From positions 1-64,000 of the forward strand of contig JACPUV010000054.1 of the NCBI GenBank assembly GCA_016192105.1: 64,000 nt of DNA, written 5' to 3'. This stretch comes from Sphingobacteriales bacterium. Its GTDB lineage: Bacteria > Bacteroidota > Bacteroidia > Chitinophagales > Chitinophagaceae. Both the position numbers and the translations under genes were made by a program. This document shows, in pieces, positions 52,091 to 60,726 of this stretch (positions are counted from its first letter, which is position 1; each line of letters starts with the position of its first letter). The notes beneath the pieces are model-generated. The model made no database searches and was not told the DNA's origin. It saw only the letters and a program-made list of their open reading frames with translations.

Positions 52091-52924
52091 TTATTTATTC
52101 AATTCCGCCAGCAATTTATCATTCAGCTTCACATAATCATCATTCTTCGCGGCCGCGGCGAGCTCCTTTGATTTTTCGGCAGCTGCTTTGGCTTCAGCTT
52201 TCCTGCCCAGTTTGGCCAGGCAATTGGCACGCTGGTGATGCACCCAGAAGGCAACGGGGTTTTGTTCAATGGCTTTGTCAAACCAGGTCAGCGCCTGGTT
52301 CAGGTCCTTGCCATTGTCCATATAATACATGGCCGCGTTGAAATAGGGGCGGGTATCCTTGTTCATCAGCTGGTCGATCTGGGCCATCACTTTTGTTTCC
52401 ACATCGGTACCGATGGGCAGGGCCACTGCAGTGTTTTCCCACATGATATGCAATTCACAGCTGGTGGGTTTTACATTGGCGAATTGCATGGTGAAGGATT
52501 CCATCTTGTCGTCCATTTTCATGGTGTTGACCTCCACCCGCACCACATCGCTTTCCTGTTTGTAAGCGGCGGGACTGGTTACATCGGTTTGTTTGCTGAT
52601 GATGAGGGTCCAGTTGTTCTTGTCCGGGATGCTCAGCAGCCCGTATTTGCCGGCCGGAATTTTTTTACCCCCGATGGTGACTTCATCGCTGAAGTTAAGG
52701 GTGGTGGCGCTGTTGGCACCCGTGCGCCATACATTGCCAAATGGTACGAGGTCGCCAAATATTTTTCTTCCTTTCACAGAGGGGCGGGAATAAGAGAGTT
52801 CGATACTGCCCAGGCCAAAATCCTGTTTAATGGTTTGTGAGGGACTGGGGGCAGGTGTTTTTAACTGGGCTTCAGCTACGAACAGGCATAAAGCGGCCAG
52901 GGAGGTGAAAAGCACTTTTTTCAT
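52091..52924 (-). CDS. DUF2911 domain protein with C-terminal TPR
   Basis: 277 residues. A signal peptide (about 1-19) is followed by the DUF2911 domain (about 25-165: SIELSYSRPSVKGRKIFGDLVPFGNVWRTGANSATT, IPAGKYGLLSIPD). A TPR-like repeat follows (about 190-250: NAAMYYMDNGKDLNQALTWFDKAIEQNP, RANCLAKLGRKAEAKAAAEKS). DUF2911 proteins are common secreted proteins in Bacteroidota with no agreed function. Its own terminator suggests a separate transcript. Confidence 0.88.
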   Translation of the reverse strand: MKKVLFTSLAALCLFVAEAQLKTPAPSPSQTIKQDFGLGSIELSYSRPSVKGRKIFGDLVPFGNVWRTGANSATTLNFSDEVTIGGKKIPAGKYGLLSIPDKNNWTLIISKQTDVTSPAAYKQESDVVRVEVNTMKMDDKMESFTMQFANVKPTSCELHIMWENTAVALPIGTDVETKVMAQIDQLMNKDTRPYFNAAMYYMDNGKDLNQALTWFDKAIEQNPVAFWVHHQRANCLAKLGRKAEAKAAAEKSKELAAAAKNDDYVKLNDKLLAELNK

Positions 52925-52984
52925 AAATAAGTAAATTTTGAAAAACGAAGGTAAGGGAATTCAATACCCCGGAAATTACCCGGG

Positions 52985-54379
52985 TTAAAATAGCTGGTTG
53001 AAGGGGATGGTCACCGTGGTGCGCCCGTTCCGGGCATTTTGTTTCCATTTGGGTCCCTCTTTGATAAGACGTACGGCTTCTTTATCACATTTATCGCAAA
53101 GGGATTTTTCCACCCGGATATTGACGGGCTCGCCGTTTTTATCCACTTCAAAAGAAACCTGAACCAGGGCGTTCGCATCCGGTTTGCTGCGGTATTCACC
53201 CGGAACATTTAGATTGTTGACGAGATAGGTATCATAGTTATCCCATCCGTCTGCGGGCTCGGGTTCTTCCAGTTTTACATTGCTCCGCTGAGTCCGGGCG
53301 GCTGCATTGGGTTTCTGGTTACTGACCACAAGGGTATTCAGGCTTTTCCGGTCTTCCTGCAGGACGACCTGGTTATTGGGCAGGTTATTGCGTAACTGGA
53401 AATTACTGTTCTCAAAACCGATGGAGCGGATCTGTACATTCAGCACCGTGTCGGGTGAAGTGAGGTTGAAATATCCCCTTGCATCAGTATAAGTACCTAC
53501 ATTATCTTCTGTATTGGTGACATTCGCAAATGCAACACCGGAATTCGAAGCATCGGTAACGCGTCCACGGAATATATTGCTGTTGAACCCCTGCAGGTCA
53601 CCAGCCTTCCGGGCCGGGGCAACCGATTTTCTTTTAAGCGGGTCAGTTGCTGCAGGGTTTGTATTTCCGGTTGCCGTGGTAAAATAATTTTTACCAGGCG
53701 CTGCTTTGTCATCAGAAACTTCCTTTTTCCTGTCAGCTTCTGTGGCCTTCAAAATGCTATTCCTGGTTTCATTTTCCAACAGGTCTTTTTTCACCGGGGC
53801 TCCCGGTGCTTCTGCCACGACAACCAGGTCTGTGGCACCGGAACCTGTTTCGTTAACCGTTGTTGTATCAGCCTGGAACTGGTTGATGGTTGAAACAGGG
53901 GGATTTGTTTTAATGGTAAAACCGCCTGCCGCGGGTTTATTGCTGTCGCTGACCGGTGGGGTGGCAATAGCCGTGGACGGATCCGCATTCCGGATCTCTT
54001 CTTTTTTCACCGGTTCTGTTTTCGCGATTTCATTTACTTTATTGTCGAATATAAAAAGGTAAGCCAGTACCCCGGCTCCGGCCAATACACCAATTATTGC
54101 GGCGGCCCGCATCCAGGGAAAGCCGGATTGTCCGCTCCCTTTCAGTGGAAGCCCTTTGTTTTCTTGTTTGATCCGTTCAGCGAGCCGGTCCTGCAGTTCG
54201 GAAATATCGGTAGCAATATTTACAGCTTCCGTAGTGTATCCTTCCATCGCATCGGCCAGGAAAGGATCTTCCAGGGCCGCTTTTTCCATGGCATGCATTT
54301 CTTTGGCAGAAAGAAGCCCCTTGTGGTATTTTTCAATATCCGCAGCGGAAAAATTTTTTATGTGATGTCCGGTTGCCAT
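52985..54379 (-). CDS. Membrane anti-sigma-like protein with carboxypeptidase-regulatory and TonB-C domains
   Basis: 464 residues. The cytoplasmic N-terminus (FSAADIEKYHKGLLSAKEMHAMEKAALEDPFLADAMEGY) is the short helical motif seen in Bacteroidota anti-sigma partners. One membrane helix follows (about 88-110, MRAAAIIGVLAGAGVLAYLFIF). The periplasmic part has a Thr/Pro/Ala-rich linker, a carboxypeptidase-regulatory-like domain (about 270-350: RGRVTDASNSGVAFANVTN) and a TonB C-terminal-like domain (about 375-464: YRSKPDANALVQVSFEVDKNGEPVNI, CDKCDKEAVRLI). It lies 30 bases downstream of the sigma factor on the same strand, so it probably controls that factor by signals from the envelope. Confidence 0.82.
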   Translation of the reverse strand: MATGHHIKNFSAADIEKYHKGLLSAKEMHAMEKAALEDPFLADAMEGYTTEAVNIATDISELQDRLAERIKQENKGLPLKGSGQSGFPWMRAAAIIGVLAGAGVLAYLFIFDNKVNEIAKTEPVKKEEIRNADPSTAIATPPVSDSNKPAAGGFTIKTNPPVSTINQFQADTTTVNETGSGATDLVVVAEAPGAPVKKDLLENETRNSILKATEADRKKEVSDDKAAPGKNYFTTATGNTNPAATDPLKRKSVAPARKAGDLQGFNSNIFRGRVTDASNSGVAFANVTNTEDNVGTYTDARGYFNLTSPDTVLNVQIRSIGFENSNFQLRNNLPNNQVVLQEDRKSLNTLVVSNQKPNAAARTQRSNVKLEEPEPADGWDNYDTYLVNNLNVPGEYRSKPDANALVQVSFEVDKNGEPVNIRVEKSLCDKCDKEAVRLIKEGPKWKQNARNGRTTVTIPFNQLF

Positions 54380-54409
54380 ACGGCTGTTTAAAGTTCCAAT
54401 TTTTTTTAT

Positions 54410-55006
54410 TTAATCCTGCTGATCTCCGGCTGCTTCTTTTTGGGCCTTGTCCATGCATATCTTAAGATTGCGTCTTCCGTTCTGGATCAGGCTCCGGACC
54501 TGGTTCCATTCCATCCCGGTCAGGTCCACAATTTCGTTGTAGGATTTCCCTTCCAGGTAGAAAAGGCGGATGGATTCCTGCTGTTCCCCTGCCAGGATAG
54601 CGAGACAATCTTCCAGTTTCCGGAAATTTTCCTCTTTCTCCAGTACGCCATTCAGATGCATATTTTCTTCTGATTGCATAAGCTCGCCCCTGAATTCCAC
54701 GGTTTTCATGTTTTTGGGGGTCCGGAGCTGCATTAAGCAATGGTTTTTGGCCAGTTGGTGCAGCCAGGCCCGGAAGTTCTCCACCTCATGTTTTTTCAAT
54801 TTCAGCACCAGTTCTTCGAAGATTGCCATCACACTGTCCTTAGCCCGTTCGGGTTCCTTAAAATACTTCAGGCAAACTCCATAGACCAGTTCCATATAAC
54901 GCTGGTAGAGTTCGCCGAGCACGGTCATATCGCCTGTTTCTTTATACTGGGACAGGAGCTCTTTATCGGTCAAATTGCTGTGTGATATGTGCCGGATAAA
55001 TGCCAA
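54410..55006 (-). CDS. ECF-type RNA polymerase sigma factor (sigma-70 family)
   Basis: 198 residues. Region 2 is seen at the N-terminus (LLSQYKETGDMTVLGELYQRYMELVYGVCLKYF, AKDSVMAIFEELVLKL, FRAWLHQLAKNHCLMQLR). Region 4 lies at the C-terminus (ESIRLFYLEGKSYNEIVDLTGMEWNQVRSLIQNGRRNLKI), an HTH of the ECF kind. It directs polymerase to a small set of promoters, probably envelope-related. The likely partner anti-sigma protein is the next gene. The divergent VWA gene starts 67 bases away and may be a target, by position only. Confidence 0.9.
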   Translation of the reverse strand: MAFIRHISHSNLTDKELLSQYKETGDMTVLGELYQRYMELVYGVCLKYFKEPERAKDSVMAIFEELVLKLKKHEVENFRAWLHQLAKNHCLMQLRTPKNMKTVEFRGELMQSEENMHLNGVLEKEENFRKLEDCLAILAGEQQESIRLFYLEGKSYNEIVDLTGMEWNQVRSLIQNGRRNLKICMDKAQKEAAGDQQD

Positions 55007-55073
55007 GGGCTTAAAATTAGGAAATAAAAATTTTATACCCTTTATGCAAATGCTAAAATGAACGCATCAGGGT

Positions 55074-57071
55074 ATGAAAATACTTTTTATGAAAAGATTC
55101 CTGCTCCTGATAGCGCCGGTATTACTGATACTGCTGGCCTTCCGTCCTGTAACAGCCATTACTGTAACGGGAACAGTTACGGATGAAAAAGGAACTCCCG
55201 TGACGGGGGTAACTGTTTTGGTAAAGGGTACGAGAAACGCAACGAGTTCGGGGACGGATGGAACCTACCGGATCCTGGTGGCCGGGACCGGGGATATCCT
55301 GGTATTTTCTGCCAGTGGTTTCCAGTCCAGGGAAGAAAAAGTGGCCGGCCGGACAAAAATTGATGTTTCGTTGTTGCCTGCCAGCCAGGTGATGTCCGAA
55401 GTTGTTGTTACCGCCTATGGACAACAACGGAAAAAAGACATGACAAGGGCGGTGGCCGGTGTTCCGTTGCCTCCGTCAGGTACGCAATTCTATGCGGGCT
55501 ATGCTTTGCAGGGAAAAGTTGCCGGTGTCCAGATCCAGGGTTTAAACGGGAATGGCTATCAGCCCGGCTATCAACAGGGGTATTTTGATCGCGAGGGGTA
55601 TGATAAAATCACGGAGAATGGCTTCCTCAAGGCCACCGATAACCCCCTCTCCACCTTTTCCATTGATGTGGATGCGGCTTCCTACAGCAATGTGCGCCGT
55701 TTTCTGAATACCGGGCAACTGCCCCCGGCCGGTGCAGTACGCATTGAAGAAATGATCAACTATTTCAAATATGAATACCCGCAACCGGAGAACAAGGATC
55801 CGTTTTCTATCAATACCGAAATATCCGAAGCTCCCTGGAACAAAGACCATAAACTGGTATTGATCGGGTTGCAGGGGAAAAAAATACCGGTCGAGAATTT
55901 GCCGGCTTCCAACCTGGTTTTCCTGATCGATGTATCGGGTTCCATGCAGGGACCGGAGCGCATTGGCCTGGTCAAAGCCTCTATGAAAATGCTGGTGGAA
56001 CAATTACGCGAACAGGATAAAGTGGCCATCGTGGTCTATGCCGGTGCTGCCGGACTGGTACTGCCTTCCACTTCCGGGTCGGATAAACAAAAGATCAGGG
56101 AGGCGATTGATGACCTGGAAGCCGGTGGTTCCACCGCGGGCGGAGCGGGGATCAAACTGGCCTACAAGACTGCCAAAGAATATTTTGTAAAAGGAGGGAA
56201 TAACCGGGTGATCCTTTGTACCGACGGCGATTTTAATGTTGGGGAAAGCAGTGACGATGCGATGGAAAGACTGATTGAAGAAGAACGGAAAAGCGGCGTG
56301 TTCCTGACTGTACTCGGGTATGGAATGGGTAACTACCAGGATGCCAAAATGCAGAAACTGGCTGATAAAGGAAATGGAAATCACGCCTATATTGACGGGA
56401 TCACCGAAGCGAAAAAAGTGCTGGTAAATGAATTTGGCGGCACTTTGTTCACCATTGCGAAAGATGTAAAACTGCAGATTGAATTCAATCCCGCTAAAGT
56501 CCAGGCCTACCGGCTGATCGGGTATGAGAACCGGATGCTGGCCAAGGAAGATTTTAATGATGATAAAAAGGATGCCGGCGAACTGGGCAGTGGTCATACC
56601 GTAACGGCTTTGTATGAAGTGATCCCGGTGGGGGTGAAGAGCTCTTTCCTGCCTTCTGTGGACCCGCTTAAATACCAGCAACGCAATGAAAAAGCAAGTA
56701 AGCAATCTGAAACAGATGAGATCATGACTGTAAAGTTCCGGTATAAAACGCCAGATGCTGATGTGAGCCGGCTGATTGAACACCCGTTGCGGGACAAATC
56801 GGTGGCTGTTGCGGGCACTTCCGATAATTTCCGTTTTGCGGCTGCTGTGGCCCAGTTTGGTATGCTGCTCAGAAATTCTGAATTCAAGTCCAATGCTTCC
56901 TTTGAGAGTGTGCTGAGCCTGGCCAAAAAATCCATGGCCGCAGATGCGGACGGCTACCGTTCAGAATTTGTGCGACTGGTCGAAAGTGCCCGTTTGCTTA
57001 GCAAGGGCAAAAAGCCTGTAACAGATTTCGAAGAGGAAGAAGAAACCTTACCCCTTGGTCCGAATAAATGA
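55074..57071 (+). CDS. Secreted VWA protein (YfbK-type) with carboxypeptidase-regulatory N-domain
   Basis: 665 residues. A signal peptide (the ATG five codons later, MKRFLLLIAPVLL, is also possible) is followed by a carboxypeptidase-regulatory-like domain (about 30-110: VTGTVTDEKGTPVTGVTVLVKGT). A YfbK N-terminal region follows (about 190-250: NPLSTFSIDVDAASYSNVRRFL). The VWA domain (about 275-450) carries the MIDAS motif DVSGSM near 286. The C-terminus (about 480-640) is DUF3520-like. MIDAS binds metal and a protein partner in the periplasm; no enzyme motif is seen. Divergent from the sigma factor gene, 67 bases apart. A terminator follows. Confidence 0.88.
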   Translation: MKILFMKRFLLLIAPVLLILLAFRPVTAITVTGTVTDEKGTPVTGVTVLVKGTRNATSSGTDGTYRILVAGTGDILVFSASGFQSREEKVAGRTKIDVSLLPASQVMSEVVVTAYGQQRKKDMTRAVAGVPLPPSGTQFYAGYALQGKVAGVQIQGLNGNGYQPGYQQGYFDREGYDKITENGFLKATDNPLSTFSIDVDAASYSNVRRFLNTGQLPPAGAVRIEEMINYFKYEYPQPENKDPFSINTEISEAPWNKDHKLVLIGLQGKKIPVENLPASNLVFLIDVSGSMQGPERIGLVKASMKMLVEQLREQDKVAIVVYAGAAGLVLPSTSGSDKQKIREAIDDLEAGGSTAGGAGIKLAYKTAKEYFVKGGNNRVILCTDGDFNVGESSDDAMERLIEEERKSGVFLTVLGYGMGNYQDAKMQKLADKGNGNHAYIDGITEAKKVLVNEFGGTLFTIAKDVKLQIEFNPAKVQAYRLIGYENRMLAKEDFNDDKKDAGELGSGHTVTALYEVIPVGVKSSFLPSVDPLKYQQRNEKASKQSETDEIMTVKFRYKTPDADVSRLIEHPLRDKSVAVAGTSDNFRFAAAVAQFGMLLRNSEFKSNASFESVLSLAKKSMAADADGYRSEFVRLVESARLLSKGKKPVTDFEEEEETLPLGPNK

Positions 57072-57094
57072 GCTGTTGATTGGCGCTTAAGAGT

Positions 57095-57125
57095 AAGGGG
57101 CGGGTAGTTGCCGGCCCCTTTTTAC
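57095..57125 (+). terminator. Intrinsic terminator of the VWA gene
   Basis: AAGGGGC and GCCCCTT arms (57095-57101 and 57114-57120) are followed by TTTTA, 23 bases after the stop. The rest of the 257-base gap to 57328 holds nothing I recognise. Confidence 0.75.
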
Positions 57126-57328
57126 TAACAAATTTTGTACGGGTGCTTAAAACAGGCAACTGTTCCTGTATTTAATACGGTTTTAATGTGGAGCTCTTTG
57201 TGCAAACGGGAGAATTTACGCATCTGGAAAAGTAATGCTGCGATAAACTACGGTCAGGTTAACTATATCCTGACACAAATCGTAGTAAGCCCGGGCTAAT
57301 TGAAAATTTAACGCAACACAACCTTGTT

Positions 57329-58411
57329 ATGCCCAAACCTTTTCAGTTGACGATCCCCGAACCCTGTCATGAGAACTGGGATAAAATGTCGCCCGCAGCG
57401 CAGGGCCGGTTTTGCGGTTCCTGCCAGAAGCAGGTGGTCGATTTCACCTCGATGAGCGACCGGGAACTGGTACAGTTCTTTAAAAAGCCGTCCACGGGTT
57501 CGGTCTGCGGGCGGTTTATGAATGAGCAGCTGGAGCGGGACCTGGTAGTGCCGGGACAAAGAATTCCCTGGATCAACTACTTTTTCCAGATCGCCTGGCC
57601 GGCCTTTTTCATATCTAAAGTAAGTGCGCAGCGTACCCAGGGAAAACCCATGATGAGGCCGGTAGCGGATACTTCGAAAGTGCGGGTGGTGCCTGATAAC
57701 CGGATACTGGGGATGGTATTGCCCTCATCAATCAGGCCGGTATGTAAGGACCCGGAGCCTGTGATAAAGGGGGATACAATTATGACAACAGCGATTATGA
57801 TTAGGGGCAGGATCGTAAACGAAAAGGGTGAGCCAGTCCCTTATGCCAGTGTGCAGGATCGTTTTAATAACCGGTTACTGGTCGCTGATACAGCTGGCCG
57901 GTTTACCCTGTCAACAGACAGCCGCGAAATGCAGCATGAACTGCTGGTGAGCGCGGCCGGGTATGAAAAAACTAAAATTATGGTGAACCCGGAAAAATAC
58001 AGGCGGGATGAATTATTTATTCAATTGGCAGGCCTGCCTCCGTTACAGGAAGTCGTGCTGACCTCTGCCGCAGGAATAAGAAAAGGATATGTGGTTGGGG
58101 TTACCCGGAATAAAAAGAGGGAAGCGCAGGCACCGGTGATACCGGCTGCCCGTACCATTCATGTATATCCCAACCCGGTACAGGCCGGGCAATCGCTTAC
58201 CATTAGTTTTGAAAAAATGGAGGAGGGGTATTATGCCGTACAGTTCGTCAGTCTGGCCGGGCAAACAGTAAAGCAGGAGGAAATCTGGATTGATGCGGAA
58301 GCCCGCCTGATGAATCTTCGGGTACCACCGGTTGCGGCCGGTGGCTATATCCTGTATCTCGTCAATAAAAAGACAGGACAACAATCGTCAGCGACCCTAA
58401 TTCTTGAATAA
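57329..58411 (+). CDS. Membrane protein with N-terminal Cys motif, carboxypeptidase-regulatory domain and T9SS-like C-terminus
   Basis: 360 residues. The N-terminus has Cys13, Cys29, Cys32 and Cys60 (EPCHENWDKM, RFCGSCQKQVVDFTSMSD, SVCGRFM), a zinc-site-like arrangement that is conserved in Bacteroidota proteins of this type. One hydrophobic segment follows (about 82-97), with no N-terminal signal peptide. Then comes a carboxypeptidase-regulatory-like domain (about 155-235: IRGRIVNEKGEPVPYASVQDR). The last 80 residues look like a T9SS sorting domain (IHVYPNPVQAGQSLTISFE, GGYILYLVNKKTGQQSSATLILE). The mix of a cytoplasmic Cys motif and a secreted sorting tail is odd. It could be a sensor or anti-sigma-like protein. 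It converges on xerD. Confidence 0.78.
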   Translation: MPKPFQLTIPEPCHENWDKMSPAAQGRFCGSCQKQVVDFTSMSDRELVQFFKKPSTGSVCGRFMNEQLERDLVVPGQRIPWINYFFQIAWPAFFISKVSAQRTQGKPMMRPVADTSKVRVVPDNRILGMVLPSSIRPVCKDPEPVIKGDTIMTTAIMIRGRIVNEKGEPVPYASVQDRFNNRLLVADTAGRFTLSTDSREMQHELLVSAAGYEKTKIMVNPEKYRRDELFIQLAGLPPLQEVVLTSAAGIRKGYVVGVTRNKKREAQAPVIPAARTIHVYPNPVQAGQSLTISFEKMEEGYYAVQFVSLAGQTVKQEEIWIDAEARLMNLRVPPVAAGGYILYLVNKKTGQQSSATLILE

Positions 58412-58421
58412 GCGGCCCGGC

Positions 58422-59324
58422 TCATCCCCGGAATCCCGGGTGGAATTGTTCCAGTGTTTTACGTAGGAATTCGCGGTCAAGATGGGTATAGATCTCGGTA
58501 GTGGTGATGCTGACATGGCCCAGCATTTCCTGTACGGCCCGCAGGTCGGCACCGCCTTCCACCAGGTGGGTGGCAAAGGAGTGACGGAAGGTATGCGGCG
58601 AAACGGTTTTTTTGATTCCGGCTTTCAATGCCAGGTCCCTGATGATATAAAAGATCATGACCCGGGATAATTTGCTCCCCGTTTTATTGAGAAATAAAAT
58701 ATCCTCATTTCCTTTTTTGGGGGCTGAATGCACCCGTACCTGGTCTTTGTAGATCGTAATATATTTCACGGCATCGCTGCCAATGGGGATCAGTCTTTCT
58801 TTATCGCCTTTCCCGGTTACCCGGATAAAACCCAGGTCGAGGAATAAATGGGAGATTTTCAAGCCAACCACTTCACTTACCCGGAGTCCGCAGCTATACA
58901 TGGTTTCGAGAATGGCTTTGTTCCTCGTTCCCGCGGGAGTGCTCAGGTCGATTTCCGCGATCATCCTTTCGATCTCGGCAAAACTCAGCACATCGGGAAG
59001 TGTTCTTTTAAGCTTTGGGGCTTCCAGCAGGGCAGTGGGATCTTTTTTTGTGATGGACTCCAGCGCGCAATATTTATAAAAGGCCCTGATCCCGGATATA
59101 ATACGGGCCTGCGAGCTGGCCGTCATGCCCAGTTCCCCGATCCATTTCAGGAAGTCCTGCAGATCTTTTAATGTGATCCGGTCGGGGTTAAATGGCTTGT
59201 CCTTTTCCAGTAAGAACTGCGTGAGATGTTCAATATCCCTCAAATAGGCTTCTACCGAATTATCCGAGAGGGATTTTTCCAGTTGCAGGTAGGCTTTGAA
59301 TCCTTTTTTGTAGGGTTCCCACAT
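58422..59324 (-). CDS. xerD: Tyrosine recombinase XerD
   Basis: 300 residues from ATG 59324 (MWEPYKKGFKAYLQLEKSLS); upstream codons lie in repeat DNA and are rejected. Acts with XerC at dif to resolve chromosome dimers at the septum. The N-terminal SAM-like core-binding domain is about 1-100. The catalytic set is complete: Arg148 (CGLRVSEV), Lys172, His244 and Arg247 (HTFRHSF), His270 and Tyr279 (EIYTHLD). The length is canonical and no att repeats or cargo are near, so this is the housekeeping enzyme rather than a mobile integrase. Confidence 0.94.
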   Translation of the reverse strand: MWEPYKKGFKAYLQLEKSLSDNSVEAYLRDIEHLTQFLLEKDKPFNPDRITLKDLQDFLKWIGELGMTASSQARIISGIRAFYKYCALESITKKDPTALLEAPKLKRTLPDVLSFAEIERMIAEIDLSTPAGTRNKAILETMYSCGLRVSEVVGLKISHLFLDLGFIRVTGKGDKERLIPIGSDAVKYITIYKDQVRVHSAPKKGNEDILFLNKTGSKLSRVMIFYIIRDLALKAGIKKTVSPHTFRHSFATHLVEGGADLRAVQEMLGHVSITTTEIYTHLDREFLRKTLEQFHPGFRG

Positions 59325-59336
59325 GTATTTACTGAT

Positions 59337-59405
59337 AATTGAAAATTGAGCATTGAATATTCTTAACCAGGCAACTGCCCGGTAGGTAGTGTTCAATGCT
59401 TAACC
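59337..59405. repeat. Inverted heptad arrays (AATTGAG ... TTCAATG) upstream of xerD
   Basis: Left heptads AATTGAA, AATTGAG, CATTGAA (59337-59357) are matched on the other side of a 34-base spacer by TTCAATG + CTTAACC (59392-59405), whose complement contains CATTGAA. The element lies 12 bases upstream of the xerD start codon (minus strand). Confidence 0.8.
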
Positions 59406-59443
59406 ACCCGTGAATGCACTATTCCGGAAGAATAAGCAGCTGC

Positions 59444-60106
59444 TTATTCCAGCACAATCTTCTTCTCTTTTTCCACCCATTTTTTATCTACGAGGATCTT
59501 CACCCAAACCCGGTCATTGGTCACATTGACGGAATCAATGTATTCGTGGAGGGCATCGTAGTCAATATCCAGTTTCTGGCCAAAAGTCATCATGGCTTTT
59601 TTACCGGTAAACATGTCTTCGATATAGATATTTCCCCGGTCGGTATTGACCAGCAGGTTATCGGCAATGGAGAATTTGGGGTCAAAGCTGTTGATTCCGC
59701 TGCTTTTCAGGCTGAAGTTGGCGCTTTTGTCATACGGAAGTTTGACCTGGAATCCGCGCCCGGTAAGGCAATCATTAAACAAAAGCCATGCATAATCGCT
59801 GTTGGTGAAATGGCAGCGGACAAAGTCCTTGTTCATCCGGACGGTGGTTCCTAACAGGTAGGTGAAACCGGTTTTGCGGTCAACCCCCATTCCTTTATAG
59901 GTCCAGATGATGCTGTCCGGTAAACAATTTTTAGCAGTGATGAAAACACTGGGAATTTTCTCATGATCACCTGTAAATTTTATGGTATCCTTCAGGCAGG
60001 CGGTGTCGCAAAAATTTTTAGGACCGGCAGGGGTGGAGGAAGAGTTACAGGAGACGAACACTGCTGTCAGCAGGGCGGCAGCAATAAAAGCAAACAGGGT
60101 TTTCAT
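59444..60106 (-). CDS. Hypothetical lipoprotein
   Basis: 220 residues from ATG 60106, which starts the signal (MKTLFAFIAAALLTAVFVSC; Cys20 the lipidation site); an earlier ATG adds eight residues. The mature part has Cys pairs (NFCDTACLKD, NCLPDS, DCLTGRG) that may form disulphides and a beta-rich pattern, but no family I recognise. It is transcribed on its own, away from the YkgJ-type gene. Role unknown. Confidence 0.8.
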   Translation of the reverse strand: MKTLFAFIAAALLTAVFVSCNSSSTPAGPKNFCDTACLKDTIKFTGDHEKIPSVFITAKNCLPDSIIWTYKGMGVDRKTGFTYLLGTTVRMNKDFVRCHFTNSDYAWLLFNDCLTGRGFQVKLPYDKSANFSLKSSGINSFDPKFSIADNLLVNTDRGNIYIEDMFTGKKAMMTFGQKLDIDYDALHEYIDSVNVTNDRVWVKILVDKKWVEKEKKIVLE

Positions 60107-60207
60107 TTCTGTTGATTTAGGTTCTGACAAAAATAGCCAATGGCCCTGTCTGTATGAAAATTCTTTTCCCTTGCTGGCCGTATGGACTCAATCATTATCT
60201 TCGGGCC

Positions 60208-60726
60208 ATGAGTAAGATACCCCCTGTAAACCTCCGGTCCTTCAGGCAAAAAGCCCGCCACCGGAAAACTTCCATGCGCCGCTTCCTGTCTAAACTGGAA
60301 AAACAGGCACCCCGCGGGCTGGACCAGCAAATCGCGGTACTGGAAAAAGAAGTCTGGAAAGAAACGGATTGTCTTTCCTGTGCCAATTGCTGTAAGACCA
60401 TGACGCCAACCTACAACAAAAAAGACCTGAAACGGATATCAGCTCATTTCAGCATGACCATTGAGGAATTCAAGAAAAAATACCTGAAGCAGGAACGGGG
60501 CGGCGACCGGGACTGGATGAACAAGTGGACCCCCTGCCAGTTCCTTAACCTGGACAATAATATGTGCAGCATCTATGAAATTCGCCCCGATGACTGCGCA
60601 GGCTTCCCGCACCTGGGCAAAAAGTTCAGGGATTTTGTCCATATTCACAAGCAGAATGTGGAGTATTGCCCCGCGACATACCGGTTGGTGGAGAGGATGA
60701 TTGAGGGAGGGCGTAGTGAAAAGTGA
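60208..60726 (+). CDS. YkgJ-type cysteine-cluster protein (Zn/Fe-binding)
   Basis: 172 residues from ATG 60208 (MSKIPPVNLR); earlier codons are rejected. Eight Cys: Cys55, Cys58, Cys61, Cys62 (DCLSCANCCKT), Cys110, Cys120, Cys130 and Cys154. The pattern matches the YkgJ/UPF0153 zinc- or iron-chelating domain (CxxCxxCC ... CxF ... C ... RPxxC). The function of the family is not known; a metal cluster is likely. Its last codons and stop lie inside a GTGAA-type heptad array, so the natural end may have been altered by the repeat. Confidence 0.85.
   Translation: MSKIPPVNLRSFRQKARHRKTSMRRFLSKLEKQAPRGLDQQIAVLEKEVWKETDCLSCANCCKTMTPTYNKKDLKRISAHFSMTIEEFKKKYLKQERGGDRDWMNKWTPCQFLNLDNNMCSIYEIRPDDCAGFPHLGKKFRDFVHIHKQNVEYCPATYRLVERMIEGGRSEK

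Noticed and set aside
58422..59324. XerD as integrase of a mobile element
   Set aside because: Canonical 300-residue XerD with full catalytic set, no att repeats, no cargo genes and no nearby tRNA.
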